Positions 21,128-32,203 of a stretch of DNA of 64,000 nt are shown one piece after another. A program made the translations under genes and the position numbers. The stretch is from Trissonchulus latispiculum (Eukaryota > Nematoda > Enoplea > Enoplida > Ironidae). Where the stretch lies: the NCBI GenBank assembly GCA_030248195.1, contig JASAND010032069.1:62001-126000 (forward strand), in the 5' to 3' direction. Under the pieces are notes generated by a model that ran no database searches, was not told the origin of the DNA, and saw nothing but the letters and a program-made list of their open reading frames with translations. Every line of letters starts with the position of its first letter. Position 1 is the first letter of the stretch.

Positions 21128-24100
21128 TCATCGACCAAGCTCCACAGGTCTGTCCTCGAATTCGAAGTTCTCCGTGGCGGCACGATCTCCTTTTTGTTTT
21201 TTAGAGCCGTAAATAAAGATGCCGGCGGCAGTCACGTATATGGCAAATACTAGCCAGGCTAGTACTGTAGAATATCCATAGGTGGTGCGTTCGTCCAGAT
21301 ACTCCGCGACGGTCTGACTTGAGCCGCGCCCGGTCTGGGCATTCTTGAGACTAACGTGCCACTGGCCAATGGAATAGCTCATCACTTCAATGACAATCAG
21401 AACGCACATTGCTAAATAGAAAAAAATTGTTGTGCATGCAACGGAATGCAAAATAATAAGCTACATTAATGCTAGAAAAGTTTGATTGTCAGACTACAGT
21501 CTTAGAAATGTTCCAGTAGAAAACTACAGGAATCACTTTTGTAGATGATAAATACAAAAGCTTTTGTAGAAAGTACAGGTTAAGTCTCGTAATTTCTACA
21601 GGACATCGTTGGTAGTTTTTACCAGATCTTCTTTGGTAGAATGGATTACAAGTAAGACCAGTATTCAATACAAATGAAACCTGTAGTTTTCACTGGTTAC
21701 AGGTTTACTCTACAGGAAAGTACTCTATACGCTGATATCGCAAACTGGGTATATAAGGGCGACAGTGATCATAATTTCTGAAGACTGAAACTTTTGAATT
21801 TGTTCAAATTTTCAGTCTTTCATTACACCCCGTGGGTAGGGTTGTGCCGTTAAGTGATTTACCCGGGCCCGGGCCTACTTAATCGACCGTGACCGTGACA
21901 CGGGACCCAATACTGAGACCCAATCGGTCGACTATACCTGTTCAACTATTAAATCTACCATTCTCTGCAGTTCATTGCCGAATCTGTTATTACTTTTAAC
22001 ACTTGCCAGAACCAAATCAGTGAACTGTCTCATTTCTTGTTATTTATATCAGAAAATATCTCAGAAGACATCACATACGCAAAGGCCATAGTAAATTCAA
22101 CACTGCCAAACATAGAGACAAAATAAAAGTCCGTTTTAGTAGGCCCAGCATGACCCGGGCCTGACCGGGCCCGGGCCGGCCCGGGAGACCCGGTGGTCAT
22201 AAATCGGGCCGGGCCGAGGCGTCCGGCCGGGCCCGGGTCCGCGCCGGGCCTCTCTCATAAAAAGAGGCCCGGGGCCGTGACCGTGACCGGCCCGGCCCGG
22301 GCCCGGCCAGGGCCCGAGGCCCGATACAAGGCCCCGGCACAACTCTACCCGTGGGTGAATTTTTTGTAACGGCCGCTCCCTGCCGAAAATATTTTGGGAG
22401 CGGCCGCCCCCAGCACCTACTCCCCCTTTTTGAAATAACAGGTCGCTCCAGTAAAATTCACAGGTTTTGTCTTGTAAAGAATACAGGTTTTGTATCCGAT
22501 TTAGGATTGTCAAAGAAGTCGAACAAAACTACAGGTTTCTTTAGTATTTTCTGCAGGAATCTCCTGTAATTTTTACTATTCGAGAGGCCGGTAAAATACA
22601 AAATTTACTTTTGTGGAAAATACAGAAAGCTGCGCTAGTGACTGACGGGAGCACTTTTGTAGAAAACTACAAGAATTCCTGCAATTTCTACAGGAGTCTT
22701 TTTAACAGTGTAGTTAATACTAATGTTGGAATGAAGATGGATCTTGATTTATATAGTATCCCCAGCCTAGATTCCGTTTTCGGCAAGTAATGTTCAAAAT
22801 TTTGAAAATTCAGGCATTTCAATGGCCCGCTGCCACCGGTTCGCCTTTCACTCTGGAAACGTCCCCTCCTGCCTTTGTCTGAAGCTAAGCTTGTCACCTT
22901 AAGAATCACTAAAATTACCGCTAAAGCCGAAGAGAAACGCAGCTAGTCGCTTATACATGTATCGATGATGAATTAGAAGGCTGTAGATTGCAGATCCATT
23001 TGAAGCTACCATAAGAGCCAAACCTATCGCGCTGAATACGGCCTGAGTCCGATAAAAGTCTAAACAGTTGCAAAAATAATACGCAATTATACGGTTAATT
23101 ATGCATAGTATTCCGTCCTGCCCAGTCTCTCTCAGGGCCTTTTTGCGCAGCGAGTTAAACGAGTTAAAATAGTTAAAATTAACTCAATCCTTTTCGCGCA
23201 CATGGTTAAACGAGTTAAACAGTTCATTTTAACTCGCAAGCAGGGTTAAACGAGTTAAAAAATTTTAACTCTACTCTTTTAGCTCGCGCGCGAAAAGGCC
23301 CTCTGTCTCAGCATTTTATCTACTACTTTCTCTTATAAGATATTGAGAGTTCCAGAAAAAAATGAAGTTAAACTTAGACCTGAACCTGACCTAGTGACTT
23401 TACTGTATAAATTATTTAGATTTTTTAAAATAAATTTTCCTTTAGCGGAAAGGTATAGTCTCAAAGAGTTGAAAAACTGTCCTATCACCTTTCTTCTAGC
23501 TTGCTTTGATCCTATTAACAAGCATTTTCTGCTGAAAGTATCGCTCGCAGAAATAATACATATCAACTACCGCTCACTAGATAGTTTGCATGAAATGTCT
23601 ATTAGTTAAACTTTAGTTTAACTTAAGCTTAGCTTAAGTTAAACTTACGATTCAGCGCCACTCCAAGATTGAGGCGATCTTCGTCACTGGGCGGACGAGG
23701 AAAATGAGCAATGTAGTCTAAAATAACAGCCAACCGTTAATATAGTTCTTTGGAAATGAAAGATAATCAATTTTATTCATTCTTAATTTCCACTATGTTG
23801 ATAGGTAAGCGGCAATTAGGATGTTAGCTAAAATTGAATGAGCTAACGTAGAAATGTGATGAAACTGAAATGTTCGGTTCAAAAAACCCTCATCATTCCA
23901 GTATGAAGAGGGTAAATTATTGAATTCTGGCATCAACCTTTTCATATTAAAAATCACTAGTTTGAAGACAAAGGTATATTTCAGCATCGCTTGGTATTTG
24001 ACACCACTCACACCGACAAGTTGTCTAGGGAGTTATCCAAAGTTATGACAGGTCGTTAAGTTTATACCTAGCTTTGTTCCTCCAGTTTAAAGTATGAATT

Positions 24101-24711
24101 TCATCCACAGCCATTAATACATATTAGAAACAAAATGAAAGTGACTTTTTTTAAGAATGCAGCTAAATATAAAAATTAGTAAAAATTTAAATATTTCAGA
24201 AACAACTTCATATTATGTATTATTTATAATCTCAATTTAGCTGTATATAATATATAATACGCATATAATAGCTGCCGCAAAAATTGTAAACTGAAGCGAA
24301 ATATCAAAATCAAGGATAAGGAAATTTCTGGTACCCTCCTAAAATCCAACTGCGGATGCTCCCATGTCAGGTTAGTTCAATGTTTTCGTCATTTTTGAAC
24401 GTTTTTCGATTTAGTTACAAACATAGTAAGGGTGAACATTATTCAAGCAACCGATGTCACTCACTCTGTGTGATTTCGCTGCCTTCCTTCATTACAACCC
24501 ATTCGTACCATATACCGATATAACAGAGACCAGTTCGATTTCTGGGGAAATCAATGGTCACAGTAACCCAGCCTGTGGTCGATATCGCTATGATCATCAT
24601 CAGAGCGCCTGTGATTGTGGCCACTACAGCTGAGATCATAAATCGTCTCTGACATACGACTTTGCTGTAGGTCTGAGTGTTTACCACAGACAAATCTCGA
24701 AGTCCCAACAT
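21128..24711 (-). CDS. Claudin/PMP22/EMP-superfamily four-transmembrane protein, three exons
   Basis: Exons on the minus strand: 24465-24711, 22919-23059 and 21128-21411; together 672 nt, 223 residues, with GT-AG junctions and matching phases (1 and 1). The protein has a short N tail, TM1 (about 24-48, ending TTGWVT), an extracellular loop with GLCYIGIW (about 61-68) and an NRT sequon, TM2 (about 89-111), TM3 (about 121-145), a second loop, TM4 (about 174-198) and a charged tail. The Trp after TM1, the G-L-x...W loop motif and a YGYSTVLAW start to TM4 are typical of the claudin/PMP22/EMP/stargazin superfamily. The canonical second loop Cys is missing and GLW is GLC, so a tight-junction claudin role is not secure. 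The start is the first Met after the upstream non-coding sequence. Intron 1 (23060-24464) and intron 2 (21412-22918) both carry transposons. Confidence 0.82.
21488..22712. mobile_element. TIR element with GTAGAAA-TACAGG arrays, in intron 2 of the claudin-like gene
   Basis: The left end GTCAGACTACAGTCTTAGAA and the right end (reverse complement ACTACACTGTTAAAAAGA) form imperfect inverted termini. Inside are many copies of TTTTGTAGAAAxTACAGG in both orientations near the ends. A second copy starts at 63107. The target duplication could not be defined. It holds a hAT-type element at 21837-22347; the second copy lacks that insertion. No coding capacity. Confidence 0.6.
21837..22347. mobile_element. 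hAT-type non-autonomous element with GC-rich subterminal arrays
   Basis: A 511-bp element with inverted termini TAGGGTTGTGCCG and CGGCACAACTCTA, flanked by the 8-bp duplication CCCGTGGG at 21829-21836 and 22348-22355. The 8-bp duplication and TAG/CTA-type ends fit hAT. Subterminal arrays of GGCCCGGGCC-like units contrast sharply with the AT-rich surroundings. The host element copy near 63450 (ACCCCGTGTGTGAATTT) shows the uninterrupted target. Confidence 0.85.
23133..23305. mobile_element. Short TIR element with GAGTTAAA arrays, in intron 1 of the claudin-like gene
   Basis: The ends CAGGGCCTTTTTGCGC and GCGCGAAAAGGCCCTCTG are imperfect inverted repeats. Between them are repeated GTTAAACGAGTTAAA units in both orientations. 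The size (about 170 bp) and CAGGGCC-type terminus resemble hAT MITEs, but the flanks (CAGTCTCT / TCTCAGCA) do not give a clean 8-bp duplication. Confidence 0.55.
23615..23645. repeat. Perfect 31-bp palindrome (15-bp arms, 1-bp spacer)
   Basis: AGTTTAACTTAAGCT, a single T, then the exact reverse complement. It lies in intron 1 of the claudin-like gene, right after an 88-codon open frame on the opposite strand (23343-23609, no ATG, no known domain). It could be a remnant terminus of a TAA-rich MITE or a cruciform-prone site. Confidence 0.7.
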
Positions 24712-26169
24712 AGTGAATAGAAATGGACTTCAGAAATGGAGGGAAAGGGGAAACACTGAATTAAATGCGGAAACAAACAATCCCAAACAGAGCGAGAAGA
24801 GAATCATAGAATTAAGTCATTGCCCGACGCCTACTTCGACTCTGAAACAGCAGTCTCAAAATAATTCCATTAAATGGGACAACGTTCAAGGAAGTTGGCA
24901 TCCGACATTTTTTGTCGGTTAACTTAGTTCCAGCAAAAATTAAAAATAGTACCAGACCAACCAAAGCTTGCTGTTGTTGTGATCAAAAATTTTCCTATAT
25001 TGAAAAGACCAGCCTTTCCTACAGGCTTTGCCCTTTCAAATAGGCAAAACCCCATGACTCAAGTCTACATCAATAATAATGCGGAAGCTATAACTTAATG
25101 CTGACAGATTAAAGAAAGCTAGCAGGTAACCTTATACATAAGTCTGACATTTGAAGGGTGCTTAGCCACAAGGCACGGCCTATTGTTGGTTCCTGCCGTA
25201 ACATAAAAGCTTGAAAGCTATTGAAATAGTTTAACACAATGTTTACTTTGCCAGGAACCAAATCAATGAAATAAGAGAATATGAGTTACAGTTTTATCAA
25301 AAAATTATCAAATCTAACTAAAAAATTAAAAAATTAAAATTAATTATATAGAAATTACGAAAAATTGTGCTTTAAAACAGTCTAAATAAGGAAAATCGGT
25401 TCAGCCAAATATGTAATGCAAATGAATGAGCGCACGACCTCGGAAAAGGGTGTTTTAAAATTTAAATCTTTAAATTTTATTTCTTGTTTCAGACGTCATT
25501 GCTGAATCAGTCTGCTAATTAAGTAACTGGCGTCAGCCATCTGCCAACGTCAGCAGTAACTGGAGGACGGCTAAGATTTGTGAACCAGCAAAAGCTATCC
25601 CACTAATCCATAAATCTTCTAAATTTTTCCTGATCTCATCTCATCAGGGCGGCTGGCTGAAACAAACTGGAATCGGGGGGACATGAAGTATAGAAGAGAC
25701 CTTGTGATTTTTAATAGCCCTACATAAACGGGGGGGGGAAGACTTGCTGTGACAGAATGGAATTATATATATAAGGAGAATAGGACAAATGGATTATACC
25801 AGCACCCCTAGTCTGTAATTAAGGCTAATGGTTGCCCTGGAATGAGAGCTATAAGTTAAGTTGAATAGCTACACAGAGCCAGCCTTCTAAAGCCTTGACA
25901 TGCTATAGCTGGAAAAACCCCCATGTTTACACGACCTGCTCGGCACAGATTAGACCTGGTTTTTTAGGTAATATCTTGAGACCAGATTGTGGAGTTAAAT
26001 CTCAAGGCAACTGACGGTCTGGGTTTGCTTCAGAGGACGGTAAAACAGAAGGACTAAGGGTGAAGCAGTTAAACAAAAGATGAAGAGTAGACCCCCTACC
26101 GCAACAGAATTTAAGATAATTAGGTTGTAATTGTTAAGTTCGTCAGTTGAGTTCCAGTATCGAATGAGC
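24712..26169. other. Upstream flank of the claudin-like gene, non-coding
   Basis: The 5' flank of the claudin-like gene should start here; no promoter element could be assigned. At about 25480-25520 the plus strand has a strong acceptor (TTTCTTGTTTCAG) followed by a seven-codon open end, which might be a terminal exon but has no partner. Otherwise AT-rich with C/G runs near 25675 and 25730. Confidence 0.35.
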
Positions 26170-26183
26170 ATTATGTACTCTTG
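26170..26183. mobile_element. Solo right end of a CAAGAG MITE
   Basis: ATTATGTACTCTTG followed directly by GTATTAC (26184-26190). This is the right terminus of the CAAGAG family next to a sequence that fits its preferred target RTANTAY. No left end was found upstream, so the element is broken or the rest has been deleted. Confidence 0.6.
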
Positions 26184-26190
26184 GTATTAC

Positions 26191-27335
26191 CTACTGATGT
26201 TGGCAGCACTTGCACTACGTTTCGTACGACAAACGATGGTACTAACTAAGTTGGTTCATTTTGAAAAAAGTCAGTTACAATAATCATAAAATGAAACTTT
26301 TTTGTCAAAAAGTTGCAGTCTTCTCTTATAAGTATTCAATACCCCCAGCAAAAATGAAATAAAGGAATTCATCCAAACAGAACCAAGACGGCTCTATGAA
26401 AAATAGAGCGTCCATTACGGATACCGATGTGGCAACTGTTTACCGGATTTTGAGGAACCCGAATTATCAGGTGCAAATTGTACGGTATTTGTAGCAGGTT
26501 ACAAGTACCGTTAAGTTTAGCCTAATACACAAAATCTACGATGATGAAGTAACAAGCAAAAGTATAAGGCTAAAATTACAATTATGCTCAATCACTGATT
26601 TTTCTGAGTGAAAGCTTCTTGCCTGCTCCAACCATGGGTTTAGGAAGCTTTGAAGCTTCAGAACCAATCGTTAGCACAAACCGCTAATAAGCTTTGCTTG
26701 CTGAATTAATCCTGTTACATAAATCCTTGCATATATCCAGTAGCTGTATATACATTTTAATTACTTCACTATTCAATTGAATGCGCGCGCATCATTATTC
26801 AGAAGTCAAACTAATTTCGTCATAGCATAATAAACAGCCTAAATCAAATAATTTCATTATAGCTGTGTTAAAATGGTAAAGATGCTGTTTATAATAAGTG
26901 ACGTGGGCCCAATATTAAAACAGCTATAGGATTTTGGATTTCCAGGAAAATAAAAATGAATAGCAACATAGCAAGCATAGCAGCATAGTAAGCATAACAG
27001 TATATTTGCAGCAATTAGCAACTCTGAATTATGGATGGAATCTCATTTCCAGTTTGACTATTGTAATACTTCCAAAGGGCTTAAGAATTGCCAGTCAAGC
27101 TGAAGCAGATGAAATCACAACTTTATTTCATCAACTTTTCCGATTCTTTGTTAATAAGGATTAATCCATTTGCACGATGCTTCAGTGCCCAAAAATATAT
27201 GAAAGGTTACTTGTAATTAAATTGCGCTAACTGTCCGTCGAAACAGTATTGTTTGAATTTTAAACGGTTTATCTATTCGCTACAAAGAAAATTCTTATTA
27301 GCCTGTCTTATTTACAACTCTATGCGCCAAACGGT
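26191..27335. other. Non-coding, AT-rich
   Basis: No genes or bounded repeats recognised. Around 26960-27000 a short phrase AGCAACATAGCAAGCATAGCAGCATAGTAAGCATA forms a loose microsatellite-like tract (described in pieces of AGCATAG). Confidence 0.3.
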
Positions 27336-27514
27336 TCAGTTTTCATCAGTTAAACGTAGCCAAATTGGAGGATTGTTTGGCTGAATATACCAGTTTTTTG
27401 CTTGGGTGGCGCCGGTTTGTAAGAAATTCAAGAGTGCTAAAGTATTTCTAGATACTGAGGTTTGCAGAAGCCCCACTTGGGCTTTATTTGTCTGCCACTT
27501 CAGAAACCCAATCT
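27336..27514 (-). CDS. Candidate terminal exon of an unknown minus-strand gene
   Basis: A strong acceptor with a long pyrimidine tract (CTTCTTCTTTGTTTTCAACAG in two overlapping pieces) precedes an open frame of 59 codons to a TGA at 27336. It reads IGFLKWQTNKAQVGLLQTSV and, near the end, QPNNPPIWLRLTDEN. Composition is balanced and not repetitive. An in-frame ATG (27527) lies just before the acceptor, so it could also be an independent 63-residue ORF. Family not recognised; no upstream exon was confirmed. Confidence 0.35.
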
Positions 27515-27527
27515 CTGTTGAAAACAA

Positions 27528-28919
27528 AGAAGAAGACTAACAGAGTCGGTGAAATTAAATGCTTGCCTGGACCAGAAAATTCCTAAAGTAGAACACATGT
27601 GTCCACAAAAGGGAGAAGATTTTCAATTCTGGTTTAAGTTGCGCGTCTGTAATAAACGCTCAGCGTTTGACCTCATGCAAGGCAGGATAGGACTGAAGCA
27701 ATGTGATTAAGAAACCAGTATGGTAAATCAAACATGGAAAGTTAACAATCTCGACACCAAAAAACAAGTTTGTACAAGGAATGATCGATTTACATTCAAT
27801 TTTGAAAAGGAATTGGTTTGGTGTGTTAACGGCAAAAAGTCCTTAGTTTCCCCCTCGCCCAGGGATCTGCCGACATTTCCTTACCCAAGGGCGTCTGCGC
27901 CCCGTCTCCCATTCCCCGACCTTAGCCTAGGCCAAAATGTCAACCATTAAATCATCGACCCTCAGTAAATCAAAATGTGGTGGTAAATAAATGGAGGTAA
28001 AAGTCGACGGTTGACTGTGAAGCGAGATTCAATACATACAGTGAGATTACAGATTACGGACTGTGGATTCAAAGTTTTACATCAACCCACTTTGTTGTAT
28101 CTTGCGTATCCTACTAGCAAGACTGAGCTTTAATCGCAAAACAGCACATTCATATAGTGCTCAAACATCCGATCAGTAATCAGTTCTAAGCAAGAACTTT
28201 CCTACGGATACAATCACACAATCACACAATCACAGACTACAACACACTTCACCTTAGGTTTTGAACAGTGTCCAAAATTATTTTGTCAAGGAGCACGCTC
28301 CTTGTCAAACAATTCGAAGACTAGGGAAAAGGGTCGACATTTGACATTTGCAAAACAACCGGGTTTGAGGCTGACAATTGCTTTGAAAACACTAATATTT
28401 TAAGCTATAACATCTGTGCTTAATTGCAAAAAGCAGGGCTTAAAACTTGAATGTCGCTCTTTAACCACACAGAAAGAAACAACCATAAAACTTATAAAGG
28501 CAGGTAAATGAACTGAATTATACTTGGATAGACGGCTGTTTGAACCGGGGAATGTTGACTTTATTTTTAAATATAAAATTAAAGTATTTTACAGGCAAAC
28601 TAACCAACGTTGTCATTTTACTGATCAAATTACAAGAAAAATATTCACTATATGCATACACATTTCTACAGACCGATCAGAGGATTCCGTTCTATTCTTG
28701 TAGAACTTGAAACTTCCTCTTGCGGCAACAGGTCATTTTGAACTGTAGACTGCCAGCTACCAGCCAACCGTGCTGTGAGTGACGACTGCTTGTAACCATG
28801 TTACATATTTTACTAAATAATTATAATCAGTCTTTCCAACGTACTCAAGTTTTTGTATATAATCCTAATCAAATATCCAACTTTCCAACATTATGGAAAT
28901 GACTCAGCAAGATGGAATA
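27528..28919. other. Unassigned sequence
   Basis: The plus frame 27720-27950 is open with a Pro-rich end (SPSPRDLPTFPYPR), in an unusually C-rich patch at 27840-27925; there is no known domain, and it is listed only as a possibility. The repeated ACAATCAC (28210-28235) is a short tandem repeat. Otherwise AT-rich and non-coding. Confidence 0.25.
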
Positions 28920-29518
28920 GGTTTGTCCCCAGTTTTCAACGCTAATCCTTATAATTAAGGTTGTCCCAGTTTGTCAACTCTTTTTCAGTTGATCCCCACT
29001 CAGTCAACTATTTTATAAGGCATCCCCAGTTTGCCAATTCTTTTTCAGGCCATCCCCACTTTGCTCTTGTTCGAATGAATCAGTTTTTCATAGGGGGTGG
29101 GCAGCTTTTACTTTCACTAATTTAAGTTAATTTAAACAGAAATATTATTTAAGTGTTTAATCATCTGCAAGATTTGATCAGGAACGCATCAATTGAGTAC
29201 AAACTATAAAAAACGTAACATTTGCAAAAATTGTGACAGATTTCATATGAGTTCAAAGTTAAATTAAAATTTAGTAAAATTTGACATTATTTTTCAGTTT
29301 GTGCTTTCCACGCCAAATCTTATTTATGACTTAAAATGAAATATATACTTCTGTTTAAATAATTAACAAAAATTACTACGGTTTTAGCAGGTCCCCCTGG
29401 AAAAACTGATTAATTTGAACAAGAGTTGACCAAGTGGGGACAATCGTATTTATAGGGATTAGAGTTAACTAACGGAGAGTTGACAAACTGGAGAATTCAC
29501 AAACTGGGGGGGCACGCT
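28920..29518. mobile_element. Non-autonomous inverted-repeat transposon with 8-bp target duplication
   Basis: A 599-bp element flanked by perfect ATGGAATA at 28912-28919 and 29519-29526. Ends carry repeated CCCCAGTTTGTCAACTC-like units: rightward on the left (several copies, 28925-29080) and inverted on the right (29390-29510). The 8-bp duplication suggests hAT or a related superfamily; the termini (GGTTTGTCCCC / GGGGGGCACGCT) are not well conserved with each other. No ORF. Confidence 0.75.
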
Positions 29519-30158
29519 ATGGAATACATCGCTTAATCGAAACAAACCAGGCCTACGACCCTACGGCTCTAAGCAAATCGCTAAAGAGCTAACCCTAAAC
29601 TGCATTATACTCTAATTAGGTGACTCTCAATCCAAATCTTGTCTGCTTTACACCAGCATTATTCCACTGAAAGAGGTATGTAACTTTCTAACATTGGTGT
29701 TCTCAGTCTCTGTGCGTGTTCCGTTAAATATATGAGGCTCACCCAGAGTTGGAAGTGGGCCGAGGTCCCGCGGGTAATAGAAATTTTACTACCCGCAGGC
29801 TACCCGCGCGGGTACTTGCGGGTATCCCTTATTGATATATTCAATAAATTCCTAACAATTTTCTCATATGTGTTCGAAAAAAATAGTCTTCATGTTGCTG
29901 ATTTTAAAAAATCGCTAATTTTGGCTGGATGCCGTTCTTCACGATACTAATCTCAGCGCATATGAGCGTTTGATTAAACTTGTTCTATTAGGTCCATTCT
30001 ATCCAGAACAGTAATCATTATTCTATGTTGTATTCCTACAGCATGCCATGTATATTTATCAACCTCTCAACCTGCATTTTTTGTTTTCAACTCAGTAAGC
30101 ATACGAACTAATCTCAGTACACAGACTGCTTTTCGTGTGCCGTATTTGCAAAGCTTAA

Positions 30159-32203
30159 GGGGGCGGGTCACTTTTTTGCCGATTTTTCGGCCATCTCCGA
30201 TTTTGCTCATTTTCACATATTTTGTAGTCCCCATAGGTCCGCGAAACAAGACAAGAGCGTTTTGCGAAATATTGCTTCTATCGTTCTGTACAGGCCCTCA
30301 AAGGTGACCTCGACATGTGTTAAACATAGGAAAATGAAAAAGTTAGGCTAAAAAGTTTGTGGCAGAAAATTTTTTCGCAGTATAAGAGTCAGAACTCTGA
30401 AACCTTTTCAGAACCATTAAGGACATATTGTAGAGTGCAACTATCTCCTCTGAAGCGATTCTGTTCAGTATTGGATTTTTCGCGAATTTTTTAAGTCAGA
30501 ATTTTGGAAAATCGGCCATTTTTGGACCATGAAAAACAGGACCTACGGTACTCTTTTGCTTGTCCTGAACGATTGGCAAAAGCTACAGAAACGGCCAATA
30601 GATAGCTGCACTCTACGCATAAAAACACGTCTTGTGAAGGTACTCGCATGTTTCTATCATCTACAGTAAGCTCAAAAAACTTGCCACAAAAACAGCAAAT
30701 TTTACTAAAAATGGCCATTTTTCATAATTTTCAGATTCTTTTGATAATTTCTCACTTATTATGTGGTAAAAAAATCACCAAACTTGGCAGATTAATTAAT
30801 ATATCTATGTCTGTCACATAATGTGGCCAAAACAAATGCGTCAATATTGAATATGACTGCTGCGGCAGAGTTGGCTCCGGGTCCAAATTTTCGGACCCGG
30901 CCCGGACCCGGACCCGTTAGGCCGGACCCAGACCCATCCAGACCCGGGTCCGGGTACCCGGATCTAAAATAGAACCAGTTTGCATTTCGAACCTTCACTG
31001 CATTCTTAAATTTTACAGCATTCTTAAATTTCACTACAAATTTACTACTGTAGTGTGTGAATAAACCCTGTGATAAGCTTTAGATACATTTATTTTATCC
31101 TGTACGACAATTCTAATAAGATTTCATTGCTAGGATCACAAAATTGGGATCTCGTTTGGATAGTGGTAACAGTTTTTGTCTTACATAAGTCCGGAGGCAG
31201 TGTGAGGCTGTCCTTCGGATAAGTTACGATTGCTCCGCAGAAAAGAAGGTGAACAAATTATTGGTGGCTTGTATTTGAAAACAACATTCTTGAGATTGTT
31301 TACTAGATTAACTTTTGCGTGCATTGCACAATTTTATACTAAGTTATTTATTCGGGTTATCATATTTCTACTTCCAATTCTAGCTACATATGTTGTTTCT
31401 AGCCCAACAGAGCAACATAGATTAGAAAGACCTCAGCTAGGCAACTACTAAACATCCAATGCCTAACAGGTTCTACCAACTTTTTATTCGAAAAGAAAAG
31501 AAAAATTATATGTTTTAACTTTAACATTCCTAAATGAATCCTTTTTCTTCAGTATTTTGGACCCGGACCCGGATTCGGACCCGCGGGTACCCGGACCCGC
31601 GGGTCCTAAAGTTGGACCCGGACCCGGCCCGACCCGCGGGTACCCGCGGGTCCCCGCGGGTACCCGGACCCGGCGCCAACTCTGTGCTGCGGTGGCACCT
31701 TTGATCTTTATAGGTGAAAAATGCCAATTTTAAAATTTTTCCAAATATAGACAAAATGGGTATCAATCGATAGCTAATGGAACGAGGAGCAACTTTTCTC
31801 ATACAACTATGGGTCTAAAATGTTGTCTGTGCAAGATAAAACGAGTTAAAGTTATACTGGGCAGTCCTGCAAGGTTAGGTCAGTGCAGCACTCAAGCATG
31901 CATTATGAACGCCTGGATAGCTGACCTTGAGCCACGTCTGCACTTAAATATAACCTTAGTAATGGCTTTAATTTGGTGTATCGGTTAACCCTGTTTTCGG
32001 TCGCGTTTGGTCTCCACCTGACCTTGCAGGGCTCATCACCGGAATTTTGAAGTTTTCCGGCTTTGAATCTGAATAACTCTGTCACAGTTTGATTTCGAAC
32101 GCTATTATTCTAGGTTGTTTTTGAGAACATATGGGGGCATATTATGTGTGAAAATGAGCGAAATCCGTGACTATAGATTTTTGACCAAAGTGACCCCCCC
32201 CCC
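30159..32203. mobile_element. TTAA-flanked element (piggyBac or Kolobok type), middle level of the nest
   Basis: Flanked by TTAA at 30155-30158 and 32204-32207, with G-run/C-run termini (GGGGGCGGGTCAC and GTGACCCCCCCCCC) followed by inverted GCTCATTTTCACA / TGTGAAAATGAGC. The same terminal structure bounds 51401-54198. TTAA duplication is the hallmark of piggyBac and Kolobok elements; the terminal G-run does not settle which. No transposase was found. A hAT-type element is inserted at 30866-31684. Confidence 0.72.
30866..31684. mobile_element. hAT-type non-autonomous element, innermost level of the nest
   Basis: An 819-bp element, termini CAGAGTTGGCTCCGGGTCC and its inverse, with perfect 8-bp duplication TGCTGCGG at 30858-30865 and 31685-31692. 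Both subterminal regions are arrays of GGACCCGGACCC and CCCGCGGGTACC units. The interior ORF (31230-31451) has no recognisable domain. Confidence 0.88.

Noticed and set aside
22136..22513. Long open frame rich in Gly/Pro/Arg on the minus strand
   Set aside because: It is a translation of the GGCCCGGGCC subterminal array of the hAT-type element, not a protein gene.
29590..29605. CTAACCCTAAAC as telomeric repeat
   Set aside because: A single short occurrence; not an interstitial telomere array.
31530..31802. Open frame with RGDPRVPAGRAGSG-type sequence
   Set aside because: Lies over the GGACCC/CCCGCGGG array of the inner hAT element.
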